Source: Paraphysoderma sedebokerense
Taxonomy: Eukaryota; Blastocladiomycota; Physodermatomycetes; Physodermatales; Physodermataceae
DNA length: 64,000 nt
NCBI GenBank assembly: GCA_025602915.1
Contig: JAHLJZ010000068.1
Location: 62,001-126,000, forward strand
Direction: 5' to 3'
Shown here: positions 25,614-38,335 of the stretch, in pieces
Position numbering within the stretch: the first letter of the stretch is position 1
Layout: every line of letters starts with the position of its first letter
Program-made: the position numbers and the translations under genes
The notes under the pieces: generated by a model
Told to the model about the DNA's origin: nothing
The model's input: the letters and a program-made list of their open reading frames with translations, nothing else
The model's database searches: none

Positions 25614-28600
25614 CTACTCTTCAGGGTGATTTGGCTTGGTCCATTTTTCCAAAACTCGTTTCAGAACCGTCGTGGTCATGGGTTTGGGTATAAATTCATT
25701 GAATAGTCCGCTTTCCATACACCTCGTTTCTTCGCTCTTGATCGTGTTGGCTGTCACAGCAATGATTGGAAGTTCTGAAGGAGATATATGAAGTTGATTT
25801 CGAATGAAGCTGGCCGCGTCGAATCCAGATAAATTAGGCATTATTATATCCTGAAAAAGCGAGTCAGCCAACTATCAGATAAATGGAATTAAATAATCGC
25901 AAACCATTAAGACAAGATGTATTGGTAATTTGGAGGCTTCGTTGGACATGCTTTGAATTATCCTAACAGCTTCACGTCCATCGTTCGCGGTAGCTGCAGT
26001 GTGACCACACTTTTCTACCATCCGCTTCGTCATCTGTTGAACAACAGGGTTATCTTCTGCGATCAATATAGTCGGCCGAGAACCTATTTCGTCTGTCCTT
26101 GAATGTATGGCTATTGCTGAATCTGCCACATCAAATCGTTAGTGAAACAATAAATCAAACAGATATAAATATAGAGTACGAACCTTCAAGATTTTTAATA
26201 CTGGTCCCCTCAACCTCACAAAGAATCTCGATACAAGATCCCAGGCCATTTCTAGTCTGTGGTTCTGCCAGTTCTATTTGCGTCCACCGTACTTGGCCCT
26301 TTAGCTTTTTGGATAGCTTTCGAAGAATTGTTGTAGCCAGTCCCGGACTGCCAAATGATTTGCCTTTACTGACATGCTCTATGGAGAATATGTCCAGATT
26401 ATCCATATCAAATGGAGCGGCGACATCGGACGGAATGATGATTTTACATGATACGCTCATTCCCTTTATTGGGTTTCGATCACTAACAGGTGAGGTGCTG
26501 ACTACAATGTTGACTGAAGAATCTTCCGGCGATATGATGATGGCGAACTCGGCCGCTTTCAGAATAAGGGCAGTGAAGTCGTTAAGTGACGATGCTGATA
26601 AGTAAAATTCATCATTCGAAAAATTGGTAGAAAATGCGATATTGGTGCCTTTTAAGTCCGCAAGAATTTTTGATCGATCTCTCACCATTTCGATAACATC
26701 AGAGAAAGTTCGTGACACACTTGTCGCAGCGCCCCATATTGGACGGCTGATTTTCAGGTCCATGTACTCCAATACATCGTCAAGAGCGAAGGTAATATAG
26801 TCAGAAGCGACGCAAGCCGACCGCAGAAGTGACGATATCTCGGTGGGGAAGGTATGATTTGACGAAAGAGTACATTCCAAGGAAGACACCACGATATGAA
26901 GTGGATTGCGAAGTTCATGCTGCATACCAGAATTAATGTATGAACTACTCATGACTGAGACTGAAATTATGGAACATACGCAAAGCCATAGCAACATTTG
27001 CTGGCGCTCCTCGCTAATTTTTTTCAACATTTCTTTCTTCTCCATTATCATTCGCAAATTTTCCATGCGTTCCGTGATGTCATGAAAGATAATCACTTGT
27101 GCTACAGAATCGTAATCTCGTCCATCTATATCTATCACGGTGACATTCATATTTCGATCAATTGAGAAACTTGGTGCCGTACTAAGAACAGTCGAAACGC
27201 TGGCATCGGCGCTAAATTTTGAGTTATCTTTACGATTCACAGTTATCTCACGGAATCCCGGGGCAAGGAGTGTATTATTAGGCGTGTCCGAGTGTGGAGG
27301 GGAATGACTGCCGCTGTCTGCAATAAAATCTCGAATATGTAATTTACGGTGGAGAATGTCCTTCATATCGTAATCTGTTGCTTCGAGGGCGTGCTGATTC
27401 AACCCTGTGACATGCAATATAAGTTGAAGTTGTCTGATAAACATAGATAGACTTGATAAAGATGCAAACCTATAACAAATCCCTGGCTATCCAAAAGTAT
27501 CATAGGATCTGGGATCAAGGACACCACTTAAAGAAGCGTGAGAGACATTCTACAAAACTTGAAAGATGGAATTGAAAAATATACCTGTTTTCGCATACTT
27601 TTGAAGGGAGCTAAACACTTGGTTCGATTGTTCTAATTGAACCGCTTGTTCAGAGATTTTCTAATGGATCCGGATACGATATTTTAACGAGGGAACACGA
27701 TATCAACTTCTATTACGTGAAATTACCTTTTGAGACAAAATCAGTTTAGAGCACCATCGAAAAAGTAATATTGCGAGGCCAATAAAGATCAATTGTATGG
27801 CAACAAGGGTGACAATCGGCCACGGTGAAATAAAATTCTGGTAAAAATCTTTACTCGGGACACAATCCAATTCCCTTCACACCAAGTGAAATGATATCAG
27901 CATGTTAGCTCCCGACAATCTGAATGGATTTTTCGGTAGCAATCGAAGTCATTTACCATACACGATCTGCCACTGTTAGCGGTTGATGATTCACTTCGGA
28001 CTGAACATACTGCATTTGGGGTTTTCCATTATCCCAAAAAATATCATTGTCTTCGTCCGGCTCCTCTGTAGTGTCGTGTAATGTCAGCCTTATCTTTGCT
28101 GGTAACGAATCAACCAAATTCGCGTCGATGATTTTCGCAACCTGAATTCGAAACATCAATCAGCTCTAGCAATCAAAGTTGTCTTCACATTAGGTACATA
28201 CCTCGAATGCAAAGCTCACTACTCCATCAGAGGTGAACCCTCCATCAAAAGTGTAGTTAAACACAGGATAAAACATATTGAAACCGACGGTTCCGGTAAT
28301 GTTGAGAGGTAGCATCCCAGACATGGTTGGCTTTCCTGTACTCAACGCCTTGGCACTTGACTTGCTTCGTCCGACAGTACTAAAATAATCCAACCCTATC
28401 AAAGACTTGGCTTTTTCAAATGGAGTTCTATAAAGGATGCATAGTTAAACAGAGGTGGATCGAAAGGCATAATGGTGCCACCTACATAAATTTGATCGGC
28501 AGATACTCGGTCTTAGTTTCGTTCAACGGTCGCAATTCTAATGTCCCGGCATTATTTAAATATGTCAGATTTCGCTGATGGCGGCGTTCCCATTCTTCGC

Positions 28601-29120
28601 GTTGATTTGAAGTGATGAGACCGGCAAATCCAACTCCGAATACGGGAACAGAGGGGACTTCCATCAGCTCACTAAACCGTGAAAACTTTGTTTGATCGAG
28701 GTTTTCTTTTGTTTTAATGAACGCGGAATAATGGCGCCCCTTAATTATATTGACTGACTGTTAAAGATATTGATATAAAAAGAGATCAAAACCATTCATT
28801 AAGTTAATACGTACCAGTTGAACAATATTCGAATTCAGCACCCCTTCCATAACCAGGGCACGAAATCTGCATTCGTGAGTCAAATCCGTCCTGAGAACAG
28901 CTAACTCAGCGGATCGTAACATGAAAAAGAGGCCGACAGCCAACCCTGTATGATTTTAGTCCAATCATAATATTCATTAATAACAAGCATAGATCAATGG
29001 AAAGATATGAAGGTCTATCGCACCAGTTCCAAGCAAAGTAACGAACACAGCTGCAGCCCAAGCACTGAAAACATTTTTTTGCGGACGACGGAAGAAGGAA
29101 TTCCAGCGCAGCCGATACAT
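25614..29120 (-). CDS. CHASE-PAS hybrid histidine kinase 2 (predicted pseudokinase)
   Basis: It has the same domain order as kinase 1. The start is MYRLRWNSFFRRPQKN at 29120, followed by a membrane helix (AAAVFVTLLGTG). The CHASE domain (about 28920-28200) shows ECRFRALVMEGVLNSNIVQL, VPVFGVGFAGLITSNQREEW, LIGLDYFST and FNMFYPVFNYTFDGG, followed by the cluster-specific segment ending VADRVW. The second helix lies near 27800. The PAS region (about 27500-27080) is followed by HVIIFHDITERME-like linker helices. The phosphoacceptor His codon is 26919-26917 (HELRNPLHIV). The receiver carries LIAEDNPVVQQMTKRM, Asp at 25850-25848 (DIIMPNLSG) and KP (FIPKPMT). The N-box reads LILKAAEF (Asn to Lys), G1 reads DVAAPF and G2 reads GSPGLATTI, all degraded relative to active kinases. 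It probably signals by receiving phosphate or as a dimer partner, rather than by autophosphorylation. Confidence 0.88.
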
Positions 29121-29852
29121 GTAAATCAAGACTCACGGCTGCGAAAATCGGAATGCCGGACTGACAGAAGAGATACTTAAAATACTGGGAAGAAACAGTC
29201 GGTGCCTCAAACAGTGGATACAAAAAAAAAATTGATTTAATTAAGGTCGTGGCCACCAACAAGGCCCGCCCGTGGAACTGGTCGTTGTGGCGAACCCTCG
29301 GGTTTTACCAGGACATTGTTTCTTGCTGTGGCGCATTGTTACGCTTATTATTGTCGGAGTTTATAGACCTTGCGGGGGTGATTGCCGAACAATTGGGAAC
29401 ATGCCATCTCCGCTTAATACTATGACGTGCGATGATGGCAGTGAAAGTGACACTGTAATACATTCAAAGAACTACAATTTTGTCGAGACGTGGGAGTCGC
29501 TGAGGCGTCAGATGATAACTGATCAGGGAATTGGCGGACAACTGATGTAGCACCTCACCGTTAATGACGACCCTTGCATCAAAACTATAGTTCTCATCCG
29601 TTTTATTGAGAGTTTGTAAAAACGTAACCAACTTTGATTAGGCCATAGCTCATCAGTTACAATCAGTCTTCAATCAATGCTGTAGTAAACATTGAGTATA
29701 TGTGAAAGAAACAGTTTCCTCAAATTGAGGGCAACTAAATAACATAGCAGTTTAGTTAACTATTGGATGACATAGGCACACGATGCTCAGAGTCCGCGCG
29801 ACGGATATATAATACAAATCATAGTAATAAATTAATATGTACAAAAGCACTC
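29121..29852. other. Intergenic region between kinase genes 2 and 3
   Basis: This 0.7-kb spacer has one 92-codon plus-strand frame (29272-29550) with no recognised family. It holds the promoter of kinase 2 and the 3' UTR of kinase 3. Confidence 0.35.
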
Positions 29853-32800
29853 TCATGTATTGTCGATACTGAGTTTAGTACTCCAAGTATCCAGGACTCT
29901 CCTCAGCGTTGCTATCGAAACAGGCTTGGTTATAAATTCATCAAAATTTCCACTCTGAAGACACTTCCGTTTTTCTTCTTCTAAAGTATTAGCAGTCACT
30001 GCTATGATAGGAAGTTCAGATACCTGAATATTCAGTTTGTGTCTGATCGATTCCGCGGCTTCATAGCCAGACACGTTCGGCATGATAAGATCCTGCACGC
30101 AGAGTCAAGTTAGACAAGATAAACATACATGGAAAGTATCGATTTGCGCGCGTACCATCAATATTATACCTAATCGATCATTTTCATTGTGGTTATATAA
30201 CTGACGAACAAGATCGACGGCCTGTTGACCATCGTTTGCTGTCACTACTGGAAACCCACATTTCGTCACCATCTTCTTTGTCATTGCTTGAACAATCGGA
30301 TTATCTTCTGCAACTAGAACTGTGGGTTTCCTCTTAAGATCAATATTCGATACACCACTGCCAAGCCCTAAATTCAGGTTAGCTAGGCCGCAAGTTCCCG
30401 CGTACATCCGAAAATGGGTTAACATACTGGGCTCCGGAGATTGCATGTTCTTGCTCACAGGAATGTCAACAACTACCTCCAGTTGCGTTTTGAACGGTTC
30501 GTTGACGTTGACTACTGAAACGCTCGAATTTATCGCTGAAATCGAAACTCCTCCATGTAGCTTATTCGAAAGTTGTTTCACAATGTAAAAGCTGAGTCCT
30601 GGACTACCGAATGTTTTCCCTTTACTGGACTGACCAACCGAAAATATCTTCAACTCGCGCAGATCAAGAATTGTAAGAATTTCGGCTGAAAATACAACTC
30701 TGCACGACATTAAGCCATCGTACATGAATCCGCCCGATGTTCGATCTCGTGACAAGGTGCCAGTAATCTTAAGGTCAATTTTCGAGCCCTCTTGCACGAC
30801 AAGAATGAGGAATTCGAAAATCTTCCGAATTAACGATGTGAATACCATGCCCGAAGACGTTGGGGATAATGATATATCATCGGGCAGGTCGCTAACAAGT
30901 CTAATCTCTATTGCTTTAACTCTCGCGAGGCCTTCAGTTCGCTTCTTAGCCTTTATGAATACGTCCGCAAGATTCCGGTCAAACATTTCAGATTCATCGG
31001 AAACCGTTCGCTCGATTCCAACACCCATGTAATTCAGGATATCATCTAACACTGTCTCGATATACTCGGAAGCTACAGTTGCAGATTGAATTTCAATCGC
31101 TTGTTCCCTCGGCGATATGTCGTTGTTCGGTTGAGCGAATTGAAAGAATGAATTTACAATGTGGAGTGGATTTCGCAGTTCGTGCTGCCATAACAGGGTT
31201 AGGTTACACCGTGCGAAATGGGATTGCAAAAATCGAAACGTACACATAGCCACAACAACATCTGCTGTCTCTCTTCACTTTGACTTCTCAGCTGCTCTTC
31301 CTTTTCTTTTATCATGTTTAAATGCTGCACCCGCTCAGTTATATCATGAAAAATAATCACTTGAGCGACTTTCCGGTGTGACCGATTCTCCGAACTTTCA
31401 TCAACGATTTCAATATCTGAATTGAATTGATTCCTGAACGGCCCGATTATTGCCGAAATACTAGCATCTGCCCTAAAAAAGGTACCGTCCTTCCGAGTGA
31501 TTGTTACCTCCCGCCTCCCAGTCTCAACAAGGCCATTCTTATCGGATGTTCCCGAGATCCCGGAATCCAGTAAACGAATAGATTCGGAGATTAGGCTACT
31601 AATATGTAATTTGCTGAATCTTAATTCGTCAGACGAATAGCGAACGGCTTTGCATGCATGTTGGTTTACGCCTAAAATGTTGAAATGTGAGACAAACCGA
31701 AAACTAGTTGTAAAACAAAGCATTCGGCCTACCAACTATATATCCATCACTATCTAATAGAATCATTGGATCTGGGATGAGGCAAACCACTATTGACAGA
31801 ATAGATGTCAGTGAGAGTCAATTCCCCAATGAACGACATTTGATACAGTACCTGTTTTGGAATACTTAACCAGCAATTCGTACCCTTCCGTTGATTCTTG
31901 AAGTCTTATAGCTTGTTCGGCAACTTTCTGTTAAAAGAAAAGATATTGTCAGAATACTGCGTAAGTCATTTGTTTTACCGGTAAATGATGCGACCTTCCG
32001 CGTTCTATGAAGCATTGCGATCCAGCGGTACACCATCACAGCAAGAACAGCAAACACGATTTGAATTGCAGCGAAGGCGGCGTAGGGTATCCATGATACA
32101 TATGTCTTGACGAAGTCGGCACTAGGGATACAATCCAGATCCCTGACAGAAGAGTTCGGTAAGGTTAAGTAACATGTAAAGCAACAGGCAGAAACAAAAA
32201 AGTTAACATACCAAGTGCGATCGACTACGGCTAGCTTAACGTCGAACTGTAGAGCTTCTATATACTTCACACCGTTGCGCATATGTTGCCAAATAATGTT
32301 ATCCGGTTGAAGAGAATCGTGCCCACCTTCGTGCACTACAAGCTTGATTTTTGACGACAACATATCTTTCAGATCTGAATCAATGACTTTGCCAACCTAA
32401 AGGATGGGTTCAATCAGAATTGTTCATAGGGTACAATGCAACTAGACAACTGCCACGATTACCTCAAAGGCAAAACTAAGTATTCCTCTCTTTGTGGATC
32501 CGCCGTCAAAGGTATAGTTGGATACTGGATAGAACAGTACAAAACCGTCTCCATGGCTTTCAGGCAACGGAATAATATCGGATATTGTTGGTTGTCCGGT
32601 CCTTAACGCTCGGGTTGCGGCTTCACCGCGGCCTGGGGATGACAAAGTATCAACGATTCAACACCAATCATAAACTTAGAGGTTTCATACGGATGACTAA
32701 TAGAGATCACGGTTATTTTAGAAGGTACTTGATTCAAGAAGAAGTAAATAAGAAACGTCTTACATGAAGGTTATTGGCAAATACGAAGAGCGGTTTCGCT

Positions 32801-33367
32801 CAACTGGAAGTCCGTTGAATTGTCCATCTATAGCCTTCACTTTCTGCGAATAACGATTTTCCCATTCATCTATTTGGGAGGGGGTAATCTCGACTGACCA
32901 TCCAACTCCAAACACCGGTACCGAGTTTAAATCGACTAATTGATTGAAGTTGGAGAAGTTCGACTGATTCAAATTAATTTTACTTTTCACAAAAGCAGAA
33001 TAGAAGGAAGCCTACAGAAACACCAAGCGAAACGATTAAATAAACACTTCAGTGTTGAGGGCTGAATCACAGAATTAACCAACCAATTGGACAATACTAC
33101 TGTTTAAGCTATTCTCCAAGACTGTGCCGCGGAAAAGACATTCATTCGTCAATTCTTTCCTGAGAATCACTTTCTCTGCAGTTTGTAGCAAAAATAAGCA
33201 CCCCAATCCAAGTCCTATTGTAAATAATGCAGACTGAGTTAACGTCTCTGTAACATTCATGAGTTTTGTAAAAGCCGCCACCCACCTGTGCCTACTAAGA
33301 AAACGACTAAAGCTACGCCCAAGGCTCTGGTCATCACAACCGATGGCCAAAACCTTCGAAGCGACAT
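29853..33367 (-). CDS. CHASE-PAS hybrid histidine kinase 3 (predicted pseudokinase, most eroded)
   Basis: The start is at 33367 (MSLRRFWPSVVM), followed by a membrane helix (ALGVALVVFLVGTG). The CHASE domain (about 33240-32445) shows ECLFRGTVLENSLNSSIVQL, VPVFGVGWSVEITPSQIDEW, and FVLFYPVSNYTFDGG, then the segment ending VVDRTW. The second membrane helix is AAFAAIQIVFAVLAVMVY. The PAS region lies at about 31750-31350 (VNQHACKAVRYSSDEL, RADASISAI). The phosphoacceptor His is at 31184-31182 (HELRNPLHIV). The receiver has LVAEDNPIVQAMTKKM, Asp at 30092-30090 (DLIMPNVSG) and KP (FITKPVS). The ATP-binding region is the most divergent of the three: the N-box is LIRKIFEF, the G1 Asp itself is changed (AEILTI), and G2 is GSPGLSFYI. 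The conserved phosphorelay residues argue that the protein is still under selection. Confidence 0.88.
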
Positions 33368-34153
33368 TCTAAAACGGTGTGGCCTCATTTAAGATTACGT
33401 CTTCACTATACTTCACTTAGCCATTTAGAAGTAGAAAATCTCAGAAATTCGCAGCTGGATAAAGGTCATCTTTGAGGCGAAAGATTTCTTTCTCTGCTGT
33501 CTTTTTTGAACAATATTGACAGACTCGTTCTGTCAAACGTCAAACTTCACCACGACGGAGGATCAAAAGTACTATGTGTGTTACAGTATCGTATTGTTGT
33601 GCTAATTGTGCGCGGCGACCGTTGTCAAATTATCCGGCATTGTCTATTGTTCACGTTCCTTTTAAATACGTCACTAACTGCCGGTATCAGATCGTCGTTC
33701 TGACACAGAGAGCAGCCGCAGGCCTGCCACAGTGTGGCCAGGTTTATATCAATATGATAATAGCTCTCATCTTTATACTGACTGACAAGTGTCAAGTGAC
33801 AATCAATTCTCCGTAATGCCATGGCCGATGCAAGGTCCAGTTCATCGGGTTGCAACAGGAGAGTCGATATGCTGGATCGTCTGTATAAAAGTCACTATCG
33901 AATTGTGAGGCTTGACTTCGAGGAATGCAGATTGTTCTGATTAATATCATTCACTATGACTCTTGAAGATCATGGTATTCGGTCACCTGTGACCACACAT
34001 TTGCGCAATTATCAAACAAAAATTGCGATTTCGATTCAGTTGGAGTGAACCGCTCGTGGTGCAGACTTCACTTCCACAGATGAATATAGTATCGCATTAG
34101 GAGCGAATCTATGAAAAATTTCGTACTATACTAGTTTACAACCAGAAACAAAA
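33368..34153. other. Intergenic region, kinase 3 promoter side
   Basis: This stretch of about 0.8 kb has no recognised gene. Small frames on both strands around 33500-33850 overlap each other and look like chance. Confidence 0.35.
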
Positions 34154-34232
34154 GGTCAGAAGGAAGAACTGTTAACCTTGGCGTTAGATTATGATACTAG
34201 TGCCGCGCTCTCACCAACTGAGCTAATGGACC
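34154..34232 (-). pseudogene. tRNA-Ile-derived pseudogene
   Basis: On the minus strand the 5' half matches the tRNA-Ile genes (GGTCCATTAGCTCAGTTGGT, then GAGAGCG), and CGCCAAGGTTAACAGTTC follows. The 3' part has decayed: the T loop is altered and only the outer four acceptor pairs remain. The anticodon loop reads CTAGTA instead of CTAATA, and about 9 extra bases lie at the intron position. A 23-base stretch from the anticodon region matches no intact isoacceptor. It is most likely a decayed copy of the intron-bearing gene. Confidence 0.75.
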
Positions 34233-34560
34233 TCGAGATCCCCACGGGTGTTACCTTAGCTGGTGAGAAAAGTAAATCATAATTAAAGATTGATATGTTA
34301 TTTTCGCGCCCATGTATTTGAATCTATTCCAAGTTCATATATTTTCTTCCCGGTATTGATAAATTCGCTATTTACAAAATCACCAGCAGCAAAGATGACT
34401 GACACGAGTTTCTACTTTGTGATGATACCAACAAGAAATAAAAGGAAGATTAAAAATATCGTATTTGTTTAATTGTTAAGTACAGAAATTGGTGATATAT
34501 TTTGTTTCAAGGGTTGGATTTGGGGAGATGTATGAATAATAAGCAGGAACTGTCGGAGAA

Positions 34561-37500
34561 TTAATTCCTTGCTTTTGTGCCTTCAGCCTCAATTTCATTA
34601 TCGATTATTATATCCAACTTGCTCTCAGTTTCCCATTCATTTTCCTTGTTAACCTTTGCTTCAGGGCTTATTTTCAGTTCGTTAACATGCTCATTCTGGC
34701 CTTGGAGGGCCGGAGTCTCTACGTCCGATTGTTTAACAGTTAATTCATCTTCAATTGGAGAGGATGTCGATGCTGGTTTGGTGATGTCCCACAATATCGG
34801 TGTAGGATTACGAGATTGAGGATGTGCAATAAACGGTGAGGATTTTAATTGAGCTACAAAATGACAAAACAATTAGAGTGCATTCGGAAACGATATGATC
34901 AGACCCTCAAATACATACCATCACCCAAACAAAATCTCACGCCCATTTTCTTTTCACTATCTACCACAGCCTCAGTTCCATTTGAAGTCCCACTGTTGCC
35001 GCCTCCCATTCCTGGGACCCAGCTCAACAGTCCACCTAAAACTGGTACAGCCTTAAGGGTGTTCAGTCCATAGACTACGGGTGATGCAACGGTTAATAAG
35101 GAATCGGTGACAGAAGGTGAATTTTGTTTCGACAATTGTTCTTCCGCGGATTGGATTCCGGAGACAATGAGCGAAGAGAGAATAGAGGTAAAGGTCGGCG
35201 ATTGCTCAAGTTTTGAGGCGATAACAGAGACAGAAGTCAAGAGGGCACGGAGATGGGAGCGGTCAAATGGAGTTCGGTCCTGAATTCCATGAATATAAAA
35301 TTCTTGTTAGCCGGCATCAACGAATGCGAAGTTTTGTTAAATAGATGGAAGCGGAACATACAACTCCTACGCTAATCCAAACAGCCAACTCTTCCTCCGT
35401 CCCGACTGCTCCAGTGATATCAACCATAACATCAAACAATTTTCCGTTATACTCTGTACACAACGACTCTCCAAGATGATGATTCAATTCATCTATTAGT
35501 CTCACGATGGTGGGGTGCAAATCTATAGTACTTAAGGGTCGCAGATATGAGGGAATGTATCTATTTTGAACGATATGTGTGGTGAGTATACGGGAAATAC
35601 ATATCGGATACAGTAGGACAAGGTTGTAGAGCATACCTAAACCCGCCTAATTTGATAGCCTCATCTTTAATGCACTTTCCACGCAAGGCAATATTCTGAA
35701 ATTCTTTGAATTCTTTCAATACGTCCTCGAAGCCATTTTCGCTTTTCAATTTCAGTAGCGAATCATGCAATTCACATTCTGTTGCGATCTTTTGAGCGCA
35801 TTCATCAATTTGAGCCACCGTTATTGAAGATGCTGTCCCGAAGAAACGAAAATGAGATCCATGAACCGCTGAATGACGATTAAAATCAAGATAATACGGA
35901 CCTTGATTGAGAATGTTAAACTTAATGTAATCTATTCCTCCAAGTTGAACCAGCGAAAATGCAATAGATTCGGGCTCAATCAATTCAAAAATCTGAACAT
36001 AAAACCAGCAACCAAAGTTAAATTCTTCTGACTTTCAAGTAACATGGCCAGACCGAAATCAAATTACCTTTCTTGTAACGCAATTAACAACTGCCATATC
36101 TTCATCCCTTAGAATTTCCGGTTCTTCCTCCACGATTACATTGGCTGTGTCATCTTCCGTTGTGGTGTAACGGAACAAAACTGCGCAGCCGGATGACTCA
36201 CGGGAATGATACAAATGGACAGCAGAACATTTATCCAATGACTTCGACAATCGCTGAGTCTAAATACAGAAATCAGTACACAAATAGTGGGTCGAGCACG
36301 GCGGCATAAGTGCACACGAACCTTATCAACTGCATCTGTAATACGGTGACTAATTCTATCCAATCCAAGATGCTGGAACCATACCCAAATGGGTAAAGTA
36401 CAAAAGATGGAAGCGGGTACATTGGCTGGTTCAAACCAATCTGTCGGAGATGGTGGTGATCGGAAAAAAGTCTAGGAGAAGAACTGTCCGTTACCATATT
36501 GAACTTAAGTATTATCCCAACAGAATGAAACGTACAGTAATTGGTAATCCCCTGACTCCAAGTCCAAACGTCTCGCCCAAAGAAATAGACACAGAGTCAG
36601 CGAGGGAAGCAGTAAGTAAGTTTGAAGGAGGTGGGAATCTTTGCGGCGGAGTTGGGAAGAGCAAAGACAAGGCCGGTCTATTCCGATAGCGTGAAATCTT
36701 TCATTCATATGAAGTCAAGTACAAATTATATGGAGGACATACCCTTCGCAATGAACCCACAATCCAACTGAATCTGCCATACGAATAACACTTTTCAGGT
36801 CTTCGATTGACTGGGAATTTGCGGTTCCGGTTTTCAGGATTACCAAAGAGGGGGTTTTGCCGGACTTGATATCATTCTGTAGTATTGAAAGAAACTTATC
36901 CGTGTCCATCACATCTGTGTTCGGAAAACAAGGAACTGCCAAAATTGATTCAGTGAGTGATGAGATAAAATGTATTGGAACTGATGGCGAACTTCACCTA
37001 GACTCAAGCAACTGTTTGGCAGATAATTTCTTTCCAAAACTACATTTTCAAGCCAATAAATCTCCCTGGTTGAAGCAGCTGAAATGTATACGACAGGAGG
37101 CGAGTCATTAAAAGCTGAGAATCCTGTATTTTGTAAAGAGGTGTGATACTGCTTATGAAGTGCCGATCGGAGAACTGTAACCGCATTGCTTAGTCGAAAA
37201 ATACACGGTAAACAATTGTATGAAGTGGAACCCAAAATACCTGCTGCTATGGACTCCACCCATGCCAAATCTTCAGAGTTATAATCTATGTTGGTGGGAT
37301 AATACTTTATCTGTTTGGTAGAGAAAAATCTATTGCAATACACATCAGTTGTTATCACCCTGCCAGAAGCTAAACTCATGAGTGCTATGATAAAAGCCAA
37401 ACATACCCAAACGACTCGATCAAACGTTTTCTGACAGCTGATTCCAACAGAGACGAAATCTCAAGATAGGCCGGTCGAGACACAAACTGAGGGTTAGATA

Positions 37501-38335
37501 AATAAGAAGCAATATGGTTCACAGCAGCGTTTGTATTGTATATGTTGTTTGCGTTGGCAATATCGACGTCTTTTCTATAGTTACAACAGTCGCGTTAATG
37601 TCACTTCGCACCGTACTTGTACGCTCTGGTCAGCTTACCCGTGTTGCGTGTGAGTCAAATTTTTATCATCGATAATTATTTTAACAGCCTGAGAAAGTGA
37701 CGAAAGTACATTGTCTAATTCGCATCCGTAATCATTAAATGATTTCAATTGCTCAGAGAAACCAAACGTTTTAAGCGGAGGAAGAACGTCATCTGGGAGT
37801 GGGTAGAGTGTGTCGGCCGAATCGGTCGAGGTTGAGAGAAACGGTGGTGGCGAATTTCTGTATTGATGATTTCAATTGTATATTAGATTCTTCTGGTCAC
37901 ACTTGGAGATGCAGCGGAAGCGGCTTCGTTGTCTATACTTACTTTCTAGATTTCGGCTCTGTATGAAGAGATGTAACAAGTTTCGTCATGAGCGTGGTTA
38001 AAGTTTCCAGATCCTGCAGTATATCATTTAGACAGATATATTTAGATGTTTCGTCATTTCAATTGTAAAGCATTCCACTTCACAATGAAGGCGGCGACGG
38101 CAATTCAACATACGGTTTCGCGAAAGCCATCAGGACAAGACTGGACTTTATCCGTGTTGCACAATCTGACGTTTTTTTTTGATTGCGCCACCGAAGACAT
38201 TGAATGTTTCAATCTCGGCTTTAAAGGAAGTTTGATTTCCTTTTGCGAAATATCTGCGTTTTTCTCATCCGAGGCTGAGAAAGGAGAGGCAGGGAGCTGA
38301 GATTGTAGGCGAGGAATTGAGGGAAGCATGGCCAC
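34561..38335 (-). CDS. PDXDC1: PDXDC1-like pyridoxal-dependent decarboxylase-domain protein
   Basis: This is a gene of eight or more exons. Exon 1 is 38335-38114 (MAMLPSIPRLQSQL start; a second ATG follows two codons on). Exon 2 begins at 38013 with DLETLTTLMTKLV. Recognition rests on the PLP-domain centre: PPVVYISAASTREIYWLENV, ILQNDIKSGKTPSLVILKTG, ADSVGLWVHCEG, DSVSISLGETFGLGVRGLPI, and LPIWVWFQHLGLDRISHRI followed by sequence equivalent to the PDXDC1 C-terminal half. The last exons (34872-34561) encode a hydrophilic tail. At the position where group II decarboxylases carry the PLP lysine (an NPHK-type motif), the sequence is SISLGETFGLG with no Lys. The animal relative also has a divergent site there, and its function is poorly known. 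It is cytosolic by default, with no targeting signal. Exon edges beyond the first two are approximate. Confidence 0.8.
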
